Under the pieces are notes generated by a model. That model did not search any database. It saw nothing but the letters and a program-made list of their open reading frames with translations, and had not been told where the DNA came from. DNA of 64,000 nucleotides from an uncultured Francisella sp. (GTDB taxonomy: Bacteria > Pseudomonadota > Gammaproteobacteria > Burkholderiales > Neisseriaceae): positions 1 through 64,000 of the forward strand of contig CALTZA010000005.1 in NCBI GenBank assembly GCA_943913655.1, read 5' to 3'. Both the position numbers and the translations under genes were made by a program. The first letter of the stretch is position 1. Each line of letters opens with the position of its first letter. Positions 37,235-46,518 of the stretch are shown here, piece after piece.

Positions 37235-38976
37235 GTCATATAATACAAAAAGCAGTATTTCCTAAACTTTCCCCCTGTGCTGAGAAGCGCTTATATTTCC
37301 GTTATAACAGTCTTTGCGATATACCAGTGACTGATGATTATATTCGCTTGTTTCAAGGAGGTGTACTACTTAGCAATACTTATTTTAATAGCATCAGTAT
37401 TGGTAAATTAAAGAAATACACGGCAGTGAAGCAATTAAGTTTTTCATTGCGATTTTGCGGAAAGATTCGCCTTACTTGGAAAACCAAACATCTCCAGCAA
37501 GCAGACATCACACTGCAAGAAGTCCTTTTGCAGGCAGAATATATGAACACCCAAATAGTCCCTTTAGAATTTTGGCCTAGCCTAAAAGCAGGTATGCTTT
37601 TTTTTGAAATACATGCTTTGTCTGATACAGAAATTGAAGATTTTCATTATGAAACAGAGCAAGCACCGCTAAGGCAGATTAAAGTAGGTGTTGTTATCAC
37701 TCACTTTAACCGAATTTCTGCCACTTTAGCAGCTTTGGATAAATTAAAAAAAGGCCTGTCATCTGATTTAACAAATCATCTGACAATTTGTGTGGTCGAT
37801 AATAGTCAGAATTTGCCTCAGGTATCAGGAGTCACAGTCATTAAAAGTCCTAATTTAGGTGGTGCTGGCGGCTTCTCACGCGGCTTGTTATACTGTAAAG
37901 AGCAGGGAATGAGCCATTGTCTTTTTATGGATGACGATGCCTCTTGCGAGATTGAATCGATTCAACGCACCTTATTTTATCTTTCCTATAGTCTTGATCC
38001 CAAGCTAGCGATTTCTGGAGCCATGTTGCGTGAGGTGGAACCTAACATGCAGCATGAAAATGGAGGGATATTTAATGGTCTATGTCATTCTGTCAAATGC
38101 CACTATAACTTATTGTGTACACGTGATATTTTATTGAATGAAAATGAAGAGAGAATTGATTATGGCGCTTGGTGGTTTTTTGCCTTTCCACTGGCTTACG
38201 TCAGTCACTTGGCGTTTCCTTATTTTGTGCGAGGCGATGATATTAGTTTTTCACTGGCCAATGATTTTAGGATTATTACGATCAATGGTATCGCTTCTTG
38301 GCAAGCTGATTTTGCACACAAGGCTGGTCCCTTACAGCTTTATTTAGATCAGCGCAATCATGTGATGCATTTTTTGCATGGTTTGGTAATTAATGGTAGC
38401 GATAAGATGTTATTAAAAACCAGTCTGATTTTATTTTTCTTAAATGCTTTAACTTATCAATATGAATCTGCTAAAGCTTGTACTTTGGCTATTGAGGATA
38501 TTCTAAAAGGGCCTCAATTTTGGCGCGATAATGTTGATATGCAAGATAAACGTCAGCAGCTTTTGGCAATGACTGTGCGTGAGAAAATAGAGAAGGTACC
38601 CGTTGAATTACGTAATAGTGCCCAAAAAGGTCAGCCACAAGAATTTATATTGAAGAAGTTATTACGACTAATTTCTCTTAATGGCCATTTCATTCCCAGT
38701 TGTTTTTTTTATCAGACTGCGGTGTGGCAAAATAAACATTACGGTGTTCGTTTGCGCGAGATTTTTTTGCGCAAGCACGCTATTTACTATACTGATAACG
38801 ATAATTTACAGGGAGTAGTGCTTACTCATAATAAAAAGCTTTTTTACAGTTATGCTTGGGCTCATCTAAAAATGGTATGGCGGTTGTGGAAAGCCAGAAA
38901 GAAATTGAGTGAAATCTATCAGCAAAGCTATACAGAGTTAACCAGTGAGTCTTTTTGGCAACAACAATTTCAATGA
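37231..38976 (+). CDS. GlfT2-like galactofuranosyltransferase, first copy
   Basis: A 581-residue GT2-fold glycosyltransferase with an N-terminal beta-sandwich (about 1-145) and a GT-A domain. The GT-A domain contains VITHFNRISATLAAL (about 155-169), VVDNSQNL, NLGGAGGFSRG (about 208-218), the metal-binding DDDAS (about 234-238), the WWFFAFPL and FVRGDDISFS blocks and a conserved FWRDNVDMQ in the C-terminal helical part. The mycobacterial polymerase GlfT2 has the same arrangement (beta-sandwich, GT-A, C-terminal helices, about 640 residues) and adds alternating beta-(1,5) and beta-(1,6) galactofuranose. GTG start overlapping wzt by four bases. The next gene is a paralogue; linkage specificity cannot be read here. 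Confidence 0.85.
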   Translation: MSHIIQKAVFPKLSPCAEKRLYFRYNSLCDIPVTDDYIRLFQGGVLLSNTYFNSISIGKLKKYTAVKQLSFSLRFCGKIRLTWKTKHLQQADITLQEVLLQAEYMNTQIVPLEFWPSLKAGMLFFEIHALSDTEIEDFHYETEQAPLRQIKVGVVITHFNRISATLAALDKLKKGLSSDLTNHLTICVVDNSQNLPQVSGVTVIKSPNLGGAGGFSRGLLYCKEQGMSHCLFMDDDASCEIESIQRTLFYLSYSLDPKLAISGAMLREVEPNMQHENGGIFNGLCHSVKCHYNLLCTRDILLNENEERIDYGAWWFFAFPLAYVSHLAFPYFVRGDDISFSLANDFRIITINGIASWQADFAHKAGPLQLYLDQRNHVMHFLHGLVINGSDKMLLKTSLILFFLNALTYQYESAKACTLAIEDILKGPQFWRDNVDMQDKRQQLLAMTVREKIEKVPVELRNSAQKGQPQEFILKKLLRLISLNGHFIPSCFFYQTAVWQNKHYGVRLREIFLRKHAIYYTDNDNLQGVVLTHNKKLFYSYAWAHLKMVWRLWKARKKLSEIYQQSYTELTSESFWQQQFQ

Positions 38977-40796
38977 AAAAATTAAGAGATAAACTCATGG
39001 AAACTGTAATACAGCGTAGTACTTATCCGAGCATGTCACTTTGTCCAGAAACGAAATTGTTTTTTAGATGCAATGAATGGGTTGAACATAGTGTAAAGCA
39101 GCATTTTTTATTTCTTTATCCGCATGGAATTGTAGATACTTCAACCTATTTTAATAGCTTAAGCGTGGGCAAATGGAAAATGTATTGTCACATTAATGAT
39201 ATGCATTTACGCATTAAATTTCGCGGTGAAATGCGTTTAACTTTCAAGTTTGCGCGTATGGATTCTGGCAGTAAGATTGTGCAAGAAAATCTACTCATCA
39301 GTGAAAAAGATTGTATCAGTGAAATTGAATTATCTTGTTGGCAAAGATTGCAAGGAGGAATGTTATATTTTGAGTTATATGCTTTAGATACAAGTGTTTT
39401 ATACTATTTTGAGTATGTGACATATACCCTACCTGTGAATCAAGTGAAATTAGGCATTGTCATTACTCATTACAATCGTCAAGAGCGTATCTTACCTGCT
39501 CTTGAGCGCTTGAAAGAGAGCCTATTATCTGATCCTGATTATGGCTCCCGGTCTACTCTTGTGGTGATCGATAATAGCCAAAATTTACCGCCTGTGGAGC
39601 AAATAACAGTGATTAAGAATCCCAATTTAGGTGGAGCAGGGGGGTTTTCACGAGGTTTGATCTATTTAAAAAATCAAAGAGAGTTTACTCATTGCCTTTT
39701 TATGGATGATGATGCTTCTTGTTATACAGAATCGATCAAGCGTACTATTGCCTTATTGTCTTTTATCGCTGACCCTAAAGTGGCTATTTCTGGTGCCATG
39801 TTGATGGAAAGAGAACCTTATCGACAGTATGAAGCAGGAGCTTATATGGACAGTAAATGTCACTCTTTGGGTAAAGGTTATAACCTTACTTATCAGCATG
39901 ATCTGTTAAAAAACGAGCTTCCAAGACGCGCTGAATATGGTGCCTGGTGGTTTTTTGCTTTTGCTTTGCAGGGGGTAGAACATAATCCTTTCCCTTATTT
40001 TGTGCGAGGAGATGATATCAGCTTTTCTTATTCTAATCGCTTTAAAATATTGACAGTCAATGGTATTTGTTCCTGGCAGCCAGATTTCGGTAATAAAAAC
40101 TCTCCTTTAACCTCTTATTTAGACATGCGTTATCACTTAATGCACGCCTTGCACGGTTTTTCTCATCAACCGATGATGTTAGAAATGCTAAAAAGTTTAG
40201 TCCTCATGTATGCTTATCATGCTACTGCTTATTACTATGATTCTGCTCAGGCGATTAATACAGCAATGATTGATATATTAAAAGGACCAGACTTTTGGCG
40301 CGATAATGTTGACATGCAAAATAAGCGTCGTGAAATTAATGAAAGTCGTATTGTTGAGGTACCTCAAGTTATTAGTGCTGATATCTTTAGCAAAGGGGTG
40401 ATGGCAAGGGTTGAACAAGAATATGCGGTTTCTTTTCGGCAAAATCTACCCAAGGATCCAATTTCTTTAATGCGTTATGCCTCATTAAATGGTCATTTGA
40501 TTCCAACTATTTTTTTTCATCCAGGTTTTGTCTGGTTACGCAGATCTTCTGGTTCTCGAGGTAGTAGTATTTTTCGCTATAAGAAAGCAGTTTTTATTAA
40601 TGATGAAGATAATACCTGCTTGGTCTTACGCTTGGATAAAAAAAGATTTTTTTCTCTGACATGGCAATTTATTTGTTTAATAGTACAGCTCTTTCTGAAA
40701 TATAAACGTTTGTCTCAGAATTATCGTGATACTTATGATCAATTAACCAGTGATGAGTTTTGGCAACAACAGTTTGATAAGGGCAAGAATGAGTAG
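38973..40796 (+). CDS. GlfT2-like galactofuranosyltransferase, second copy
   Basis: About 607 residues and clearly a paralogue of the previous gene. It shares CPETKLFFRCNEW at the start, VITHYNRQERILPAL, VVIDNSQNLPPV, NPNLGGAGGFSRG, MDDDASCYTES, YGAWWFFAFAL, FVRGDDISFSYSN and FWRDNVDMQNKRREI. Tandem copies may extend different linkages, or one may initiate and the other polymerise. I chose the ATG that overlaps the previous stop (ATGA); another ATG lies 24 bases downstream. It overlaps glf. Confidence 0.85.
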   Translation: MKKLRDKLMETVIQRSTYPSMSLCPETKLFFRCNEWVEHSVKQHFLFLYPHGIVDTSTYFNSLSVGKWKMYCHINDMHLRIKFRGEMRLTFKFARMDSGSKIVQENLLISEKDCISEIELSCWQRLQGGMLYFELYALDTSVLYYFEYVTYTLPVNQVKLGIVITHYNRQERILPALERLKESLLSDPDYGSRSTLVVIDNSQNLPPVEQITVIKNPNLGGAGGFSRGLIYLKNQREFTHCLFMDDDASCYTESIKRTIALLSFIADPKVAISGAMLMEREPYRQYEAGAYMDSKCHSLGKGYNLTYQHDLLKNELPRRAEYGAWWFFAFALQGVEHNPFPYFVRGDDISFSYSNRFKILTVNGICSWQPDFGNKNSPLTSYLDMRYHLMHALHGFSHQPMMLEMLKSLVLMYAYHATAYYYDSAQAINTAMIDILKGPDFWRDNVDMQNKRREINESRIVEVPQVISADIFSKGVMARVEQEYAVSFRQNLPKDPISLMRYASLNGHLIPTIFFHPGFVWLRRSSGSRGSSIFRYKKAVFINDEDNTCLVLRLDKKRFFSLTWQFICLIVQLFLKYKRLSQNYRDTYDQLTSDEFWQQQFDKGKNE

Positions 40797-41949
40797 AAAA
40801 TTTTTAATGGTGGGTGCAGGTTTTTCCTGTGCGGTCTTAGCGCGCGAATTAGTTACACGGCATCCTGATGTACATGTATTAATAATTGATAAAAATAAAC
40901 ATGTGGCAGGGCACTGTTTTTCCCGTCGAGATGAAATTTCAGGCGTAATGGTGCATGTCTATGGACCACATATCTTTCATACTGATAATGAAGAAGTATG
41001 GTCTTATATCAATCGTTTTGCCACCATGATGCCTTTTATTAACCGGGTAAAAACAGTCAGTCGGAAAGAAGTATATTCTTTACCGATTAATCTTCATACC
41101 ATCAATCAATTTTTTCATGGAACGTACTCGCCCAAAGAAGCAAAGAGTTTGATTGAGAGTAAAGCTGATTTAAGTATTCAACATCCCCAAACTTTTGAAG
41201 AGCAAGCTTTGCGATTTGTGGGGCAAGAACTTTATGAAGCGTTTTTTAAGGGATATACCAAGAAACAGTGGGGCATATCACCCAGCGAATTACCAGCAAG
41301 TATATTAAAACGACTACCTGTGCGCTTTAATTATGACGATAATTATTTCAATCACCGTTATCAAGGAATTCCACAAGAGGGATATACAGATTTAGTAGCT
41401 CGGATTTTAGATCATCCACAAATTGAGGTGCGTCTTCAAACACCTTATAACAAGCAGCTGGGCAAACAATTTGATCATATTTTTTGGTCTGGCCCTTTGG
41501 ATGCTTGGTTTGATTTTGCTTTAGGTCACCTGGGTTATCGCACCTTAGATTTCGAAACCATTCGAGCACAGGGCGATTATCAAGGCAATGCCGTGATTAA
41601 TTATGCAGATGAATCTATTGCCTACACACGCATCACAGAACACAAACATTTCGCCCCATGGGAAGATCATGATCAGACAATATGCTATAAAGAGTTTAGC
41701 CGTCTTTGTGAAGCACAAGACACTCCTTATTATCCGATTCGCTTAGTCAAAGACCAAGCGCTTTTGCAACAATATGTGGCAAAAGCACAACAAGAAAGTG
41801 CTGTAACTTTTATTGGTCGATTGGGTACTTATCGTTATATGGATATGGATGTGACGATCAAAGAATCTTTGCAGATAGGGCGAATGATTAATGATGCACT
41901 ATATAAAGGAGCTGTATTACAGCCTTTTTATATATCAATGGATGTGTGA
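40789..41949 (+). CDS. glf: UDP-galactopyranose mutase
   Basis: Interconverts UDP-galactopyranose and UDP-galactofuranose, supplying the donor for the neighbouring transferases. About 386 residues with an FAD-binding Rossmann motif (VGAGFSCAVLAREL), the HVAGHCFS loop, VHVYGPHIFHTDNEEVW, GYTKKQWG, LPVRFNYDDNYFNHRYQGIP and EYNPYYPI-like C-terminal part (TPYYPIRLVKDQ). These blocks are characteristic of bacterial Glf. I chose the ATG overlapping the previous stop; an upstream in-frame ATG lies inside the preceding gene. Confidence 0.96.
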   Translation: MSRKFLMVGAGFSCAVLARELVTRHPDVHVLIIDKNKHVAGHCFSRRDEISGVMVHVYGPHIFHTDNEEVWSYINRFATMMPFINRVKTVSRKEVYSLPINLHTINQFFHGTYSPKEAKSLIESKADLSIQHPQTFEEQALRFVGQELYEAFFKGYTKKQWGISPSELPASILKRLPVRFNYDDNYFNHRYQGIPQEGYTDLVARILDHPQIEVRLQTPYNKQLGKQFDHIFWSGPLDAWFDFALGHLGYRTLDFETIRAQGDYQGNAVINYADESIAYTRITEHKHFAPWEDHDQTICYKEFSRLCEAQDTPYYPIRLVKDQALLQQYVAKAQQESAVTFIGRLGTYRYMDMDVTIKESLQIGRMINDALYKGAVLQPFYISMDV

Positions 41950-42872
41950 TGAGTCTTTATGAAAACTTAAGACTAGCTGCTGTGGTTGTCACTTATAATC
42001 GCAAACAGCTATTGGTAGAGTGTCTGCGTGCTTTATTGCGTCAGACTGTATGCATAGACAGAATTTTTATCATCAATAACGCCAGCACAGATGGCACCAA
42101 TGAATATCTAGAAGAGCAAGGCTTGTTAAGTTATGCTTCTATCAATTTAGAAAACATGAATCAGAACGAAGGAGGTGCTGGTGGCTTTTATCGAGGTATT
42201 AAGAATGCCTATGATAGTGGTTTCGATTATGTTTTTTTAATGGATGATGATGGTTATCCTGCTGAGGATTGTTTGGAAAAATTGTTAGCTAACAGGCAAG
42301 CAAATCATTGTCTTGGTGCCTTGGTCGTAGATAAGGACAATCCAACACGTTTGGCTTTCCCCCTTCGTCTTTCAGGTAGTGCACGAGTGATTGATAATGT
42401 TGATGAGGCAGTAGTACAGCCTGTGTTAACAGGGGTAGTGGTTCCATTTAATGGGGTGCTTTTAGACAGAGATTTAATTGAGCGCTTTGGTTATCCTCGA
42501 GCCGATTATTTTATTTGGGGAGATGATATGGAATATATTTGGCGGTTACAGGCAGCAAATGTGACATTATGTACGATTACAGAAGCCTTGTTTTATCATC
42601 CACGTCAGATAGAATTGGGCACACCCATGTTGTGGGGAACTATGCGTTTTAATGATAGTTCTTCTTTATTAAAATTGTATTGTATGGGACGCAATAACAG
42701 TCTTAATTTGAGGAAATATAAGGGGCGTTTGGCCTTTTTTATTTTTGTATTCAAATGTTTGTGGTTTTATAGTTTTACTCGCCCTAATATGAAAAAACTT
42801 AAGACAGTTTTAATAGGGGTGTGGCATGCTCTGCGTGGCGACTTAAGTCATCATTCAACATATTTATCATGA
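41949..42872 (+). CDS. GT2 glycosyltransferase, GlfT1-like
   Basis: A 307-residue GT2-fold enzyme with AAVVVTYNRKQLLVECLRAL near the start, NNASTDGTNEYL, NEGGAGGFYRGIKNAY and the metal-binding MDDDGYP. This is the pattern of rhamnosyl and galactofuranosyl transferases related to mycobacterial GlfT1, which starts the galactan by adding the first two Galf to the rhamnosyl-GlcNAc linker. Next to glf and two GlfT2-like genes, an initiating role is the simplest inference. The start ATG overlaps the glf stop (TGATG). Confidence 0.75.
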   Translation: MSLYENLRLAAVVVTYNRKQLLVECLRALLRQTVCIDRIFIINNASTDGTNEYLEEQGLLSYASINLENMNQNEGGAGGFYRGIKNAYDSGFDYVFLMDDDGYPAEDCLEKLLANRQANHCLGALVVDKDNPTRLAFPLRLSGSARVIDNVDEAVVQPVLTGVVVPFNGVLLDRDLIERFGYPRADYFIWGDDMEYIWRLQAANVTLCTITEALFYHPRQIELGTPMLWGTMRFNDSSSLLKLYCMGRNNSLNLRKYKGRLAFFIFVFKCLWFYSFTRPNMKKLKTVLIGVWHALRGDLSHHSTYLS

Positions 42873-43789
42873 GCCAAATAATCGATTGTCCCTCTGTAGG
42901 GGTGGTATTGGTCACTTATAACCGTGCTTTTTTATTGAGCCAAAGTATTGATGCTATATTAAATCAGCAAGTTCAGGCGAATATAACGCTTTATGTGGTT
43001 GATAATGCCAGTATTGATCAGACGGCACAGATAGTTGCCAGTAAGCCGCAAGCACAAATGCATTATATTCGCAGTCGCCGCAATTTAGGAGGTGCTGGTG
43101 GTTTTTGTTTGGGCCTAAAAACAGCTTATCAGATGGGGCATGAATGGTTATGGTTATTAGATGATGATATCTTAGCAGCCCCCGATTGTTTAGCAAATTT
43201 ATTACATTATATGCAGTATCCTGTACTTATGCCGGCACGTGAAGACAAAAATGCTGATTTAGCTGAATATTCTGCTTTGCGCTATAACTTAAAAAATCCT
43301 TTTTATATTCATGCCAAACGAGAACAGGTATGTGATCGCTATCAAAAAAGAGAAGAATTGCCAGAATTATTACCCATTGCTAATTTTTCTTTTGAAGGAT
43401 TATTACTACATCGTTCAATTGTCAAGCAGGTAGGATTGCCTTTTGCTGAATATTTTATTGCAGGAGATGATACCGATTATGCTCAACGCGTCACACGTCG
43501 TGGTTTTCCTATTTATCTGGTAAAAGATGCAAGAGTGCAGCGACAATTGCATTTTAACAAACAGGAAGTCTTATTTTCTTGGAAAGGCTACTATATGCTT
43601 CGTAACATGTTTGTGATCCACTTTTTGTATGGTGAAAATTTTTTGGTGCGTTTAAAACCATATTGGTTGATGCTTGGTGCAATACTCACTGGCAAGAGTT
43701 TAAAAAATAAAAATTTACGTTTTTCTCTTTTAAAAGATGCACGCAGGTTAGCTAAAGATATTAAACAACAACATAGCCAGTGGTTGTAA
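42869..43789 (+). CDS. GT2 glycosyltransferase, second of the pair
   Basis: About 306 residues, with GVVLVTYNRAFLLSQSIDAI, VVDNASIDQTAQI, RRNLGGAGGFCLGLKTAY and LWLLDDDILAAPDCL. It is related to the preceding gene and to the rhamnosyltransferase/GlfT1 group of GT2. The C-terminal part (FIAGDDTDYAQRV) is typical. It might add the linker sugar (rhamnose) or another Galf; the sequence does not decide. The start is the ATG overlapping the previous stop (ATGA). It is the last gene of the seven-gene unit. Confidence 0.75.
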   Translation: MSQIIDCPSVGVVLVTYNRAFLLSQSIDAILNQQVQANITLYVVDNASIDQTAQIVASKPQAQMHYIRSRRNLGGAGGFCLGLKTAYQMGHEWLWLLDDDILAAPDCLANLLHYMQYPVLMPAREDKNADLAEYSALRYNLKNPFYIHAKREQVCDRYQKREELPELLPIANFSFEGLLLHRSIVKQVGLPFAEYFIAGDDTDYAQRVTRRGFPIYLVKDARVQRQLHFNKQEVLFSWKGYYMLRNMFVIHFLYGENFLVRLKPYWLMLGAILTGKSLKNKNLRFSLLKDARRLAKDIKQQHSQWL

Positions 43790-43865
43790 ATGGTGCATTG
43801 ACCGGCTTATGCTAGAATAGGCGCTTAGATTTTTGTTGATGTCAATAGATTTGTGGAGCAAAGCT

Positions 43866-45026
43866 GTGACAGAAAAAAAAATGCTCGAACCCAAAACAAA
43901 TAATAGATGGAAAAAAATGTTATGGTTGTTCGCACTAGTGATATTGTTTGTGCTATTGGGTATTATTTGGTTGGTACACTGGAGAGCTGTATTATTGGCT
44001 GGGCATCCACTTGTTGCTACTTCCGGATCAGCACAACAACAGATAGCCGTGCAAGAAGGTCCTGTTAGCAATTCAGTAAAAGTAACCCCCTTAGTGTCAA
44101 AAACTGTGCCCGATAAGCCTAGAGTGATATCTGTTGCTGCAGATTTATCCAATATTAGCGCAAATAAGGATAATGAAAAAGCCCGCTATCAGTTTTTATT
44201 AAATGAAATCGAATATGGTTTGCATGTTGGTCATTTGCAATTATTAGCGACAAATAATATACAAAACGCTTTTCGTATTTTAGAACTGATGAAGCAGCGT
44301 TTGGATCAATTTACTGAATTAGATCTAGTACCTTTAAAGCAGAGTATTGCCCTAGCGATTGAGCAGTTGAAATCCTCACCATTATTGGATATATCGAGTT
44401 TAATGGAGAAGTTTGCAGCTCTGACAGAGAATGTCGATAATTTACCTTTTTTAGCAGATACTTATTTTCAAAGTAAAGAGAATCGTAAGCAGCTGAAAAA
44501 GTTGTCAAACGGGCCCGAATACCAAAGGATGTGGGATCAGTTTATTCAAACACTTAGGAGTGGAATCCAAGTACGTCAGTTGGATAAAATTGATCCGATG
44601 CTAATCACTGCAAACCAAGCTTTCTTTATTAGAGAAAATTTAAAATTAAGGTTATTGGTGGCAAAAATTGCGTTAATGCAGCAATATACTGATACTTTTA
44701 TAGAGTCCTTGCAGGACGTACAGCATACCGTCAAAGTTTATTTTGATAATCAAAGTAAGATGACACAAACATTTTTAGATATTTTAGAAAAATTAATCTC
44801 ACTTGATTTTTCTCATGCAAACCCGTCAGTGTTTGAATCATCTTTGACAGTTATTGATGATTTACAACGTAAAGAAAAACAAAAAAACGCAACTGTTTTA
44901 GCCTTCACTTCTACTATGAAAACGGGTGAAAAAAATTCATCTGTCTTGTCAAATAAACCTCAGTTAGATCAGCCATTAGCTGATAAGAGAGTGAATCACC
45001 CTGATACTAAGCAAAAAGAGCGGTGA
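43866..45026 (+). CDS. hemX: HemX-like membrane-anchored protein
   Basis: A HemX-family protein, formerly labelled uroporphyrinogen-III C-methyltransferase. One membrane segment (about 16-38) after a charged N-terminus, then a Ser/Thr/Pro-rich stretch and a helical periplasmic domain with YQFLLNEIEYGLHVGHLQLL and the AFFIRENLKLRLLVAKIAL motif. That motif (FFIRENLKLRL) is typical for HemX. Usually it follows hemC-hemD; here neither is present. I chose GTG 43866 because GGAG lies about eight bases upstream; the open frame begins at TTG 43833. It overlaps hemY by four bases (GTGA). Confidence 0.85.
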   Translation: MTEKKMLEPKTNNRWKKMLWLFALVILFVLLGIIWLVHWRAVLLAGHPLVATSGSAQQQIAVQEGPVSNSVKVTPLVSKTVPDKPRVISVAADLSNISANKDNEKARYQFLLNEIEYGLHVGHLQLLATNNIQNAFRILELMKQRLDQFTELDLVPLKQSIALAIEQLKSSPLLDISSLMEKFAALTENVDNLPFLADTYFQSKENRKQLKKLSNGPEYQRMWDQFIQTLRSGIQVRQLDKIDPMLITANQAFFIRENLKLRLLVAKIALMQQYTDTFIESLQDVQHTVKVYFDNQSKMTQTFLDILEKLISLDFSHANPSVFESSLTVIDDLQRKEKQKNATVLAFTSTMKTGEKNSSVLSNKPQLDQPLADKRVNHPDTKQKER

Positions 45027-45031
45027 TTATC

Positions 45032-46246
45032 ATGCTGAGATATTTGCTATGGATTGTTATATTATTTTCTTGTGCAGTGGCCTGTGTTAATGCATTTAGT
45101 CATTTAGAAGGGAATGTCACTTTATTATGGCAGCGCACTCTTTATACCGTGAGTTTACAGTGGCTGCTTGTAATATTTGTGTTTTCACTACTCGCCATTT
45201 ATATTTTATCGCGCTTGTGTTGTTATGTTGTGCGTCTTCCTAAGCGCCTAATCAAAGCCAATCAACGTCACCATAGACAGCATGGCATTGATAGCTTACA
45301 GCAGTTATTACTAGCTTTTTTTGAAGGTCGTTATGATCACTCTTTAGAATTGAGTGATGAATTATTGGCTAATTCTTATATTAGCTGTTTACATCCCATT
45401 TTATTGGTGATTGCTGCTGTTGCTGCTAGTGAAACTGGTCAGTTTAAAAGGCGAAATAGTTATTTAGTTAAACTATCACCTAAAATCTTGTCACATTCAG
45501 TATTTTCTTATTTATTGCGTGCTAAGGAAGCTGTGCAAAAAGGTGATAGTGTACAATTTAAGGCTTGTGTGGATGCAATTGAGCAATATCAACCGCATTT
45601 GACTGCTTTGTTAAAATTGAAGCTAGCCCATGCTATACAAACAGACGATGTGGATCAATTATTAGCAGCAGCCAGTCAGTTGCATAAAAAGGGAGTATTA
45701 CAAGAGCAAGAATATCAAAATTATGAGAAAAAAGCTTATATGGGTAAACTGGCTTTAATTTGCTCAGTAAAACAGTTAAAACACTATAGTAAACATTTGC
45801 CAGATTCTTTAAAACAGAACCAAGAGCTAGTGAATGCAATTGGCAAGCGCTATTATGCTTTGGCTCATTATCAAGAGGCAGTCGATTGGGCTTTGGAGCA
45901 TTATCCAGCGCATCAGAACAGTTATTTATTAGATTTATTGGATGAAGCACTTGTCCATCTATCAGCGAAGAATTATCGTAAATCAGTTAATAGAATTGAA
46001 AACTGGCTAAATACTCAAGCTGATAATGCGTCGCTATTAATGTTTTTAGGTAAAACTGCTTATAAAAATCAATTATGGGGTAAAGCTAGAGCTTATTTAG
46101 AGTCAAGTATTACCCTTAAACCTAGTGTTGCTGCCTGGGAAATTCTAGCAAAAGTATATGAAGAGCAAGGTGAGCAATCCAAAGCAGATCAGGCTCGCAC
46201 AGAAGCTATGACACTTTGGGAAATGATAGAAAATCAGAATAGCTAA
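45032..46246 (+). CDS. hemY: HemY-like protein with TPR repeats
   Basis: HemY N-terminal domain with two membrane segments (about 1-25 and 42-64) and then a helical TPR-like region. Near the C-terminus LMFLGKTAYKNQLWGKARAYLESSI is recognisable as a TPR-like pair. The role in porphyrin metabolism is poorly defined; pairing with HemX is standard. The start could also be the GTG at 45023 that overlaps hemX; ATG 45032 has GAGCGG upstream. Confidence 0.85.
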   Translation: MLRYLLWIVILFSCAVACVNAFSHLEGNVTLLWQRTLYTVSLQWLLVIFVFSLLAIYILSRLCCYVVRLPKRLIKANQRHHRQHGIDSLQQLLLAFFEGRYDHSLELSDELLANSYISCLHPILLVIAAVAASETGQFKRRNSYLVKLSPKILSHSVFSYLLRAKEAVQKGDSVQFKACVDAIEQYQPHLTALLKLKLAHAIQTDDVDQLLAAASQLHKKGVLQEQEYQNYEKKAYMGKLALICSVKQLKHYSKHLPDSLKQNQELVNAIGKRYYALAHYQEAVDWALEHYPAHQNSYLLDLLDEALVHLSAKNYRKSVNRIENWLNTQADNASLLMFLGKTAYKNQLWGKARAYLESSITLKPSVAAWEILAKVYEEQGEQSKADQARTEAMTLWEMIENQNS

Positions 46247-46314
46247 GCAAACCATGACATTATAAAACTTTGTTTTGCTTAAAATAAAATTACTGAGATC
46301 TGTTGATTCTCCTT

Positions 46315-46332
46315 GAGGTTTTACCTCTTTTT
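46315..46332 (+). terminator. Weak Rho-independent terminator after hemY
   Basis: GAGGT (46315-46319) and ACCTC (46323-46327) pair around three T bases and are followed by TTTTTA. The stem has only five pairs, so efficiency is uncertain. Confidence 0.55.
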
Positions 46333-46518
46333 ATATATACTTTTGTTTGTTGTTTTTCTAGCTGTATCCTAAGGTAGAGGACGGTGTTTTCCGTTTTTGC
46401 TTTGGTCTAATTCAGATATATACAAGATTATTGATTATTGTTGTATAAGAGGACTGATTTATTCTTGAGATACATTAAGTTGCTAGAATATCACTAAACT
46501 AAAATTTATGGAGGCAGT

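Noticed and set aside
43748..44152. 134-codon minus-strand frame across the end of the second GT2 gene and hemX
   Set aside because: Overlaps hemX start and its membrane anchor; no family or ribosome binding site.
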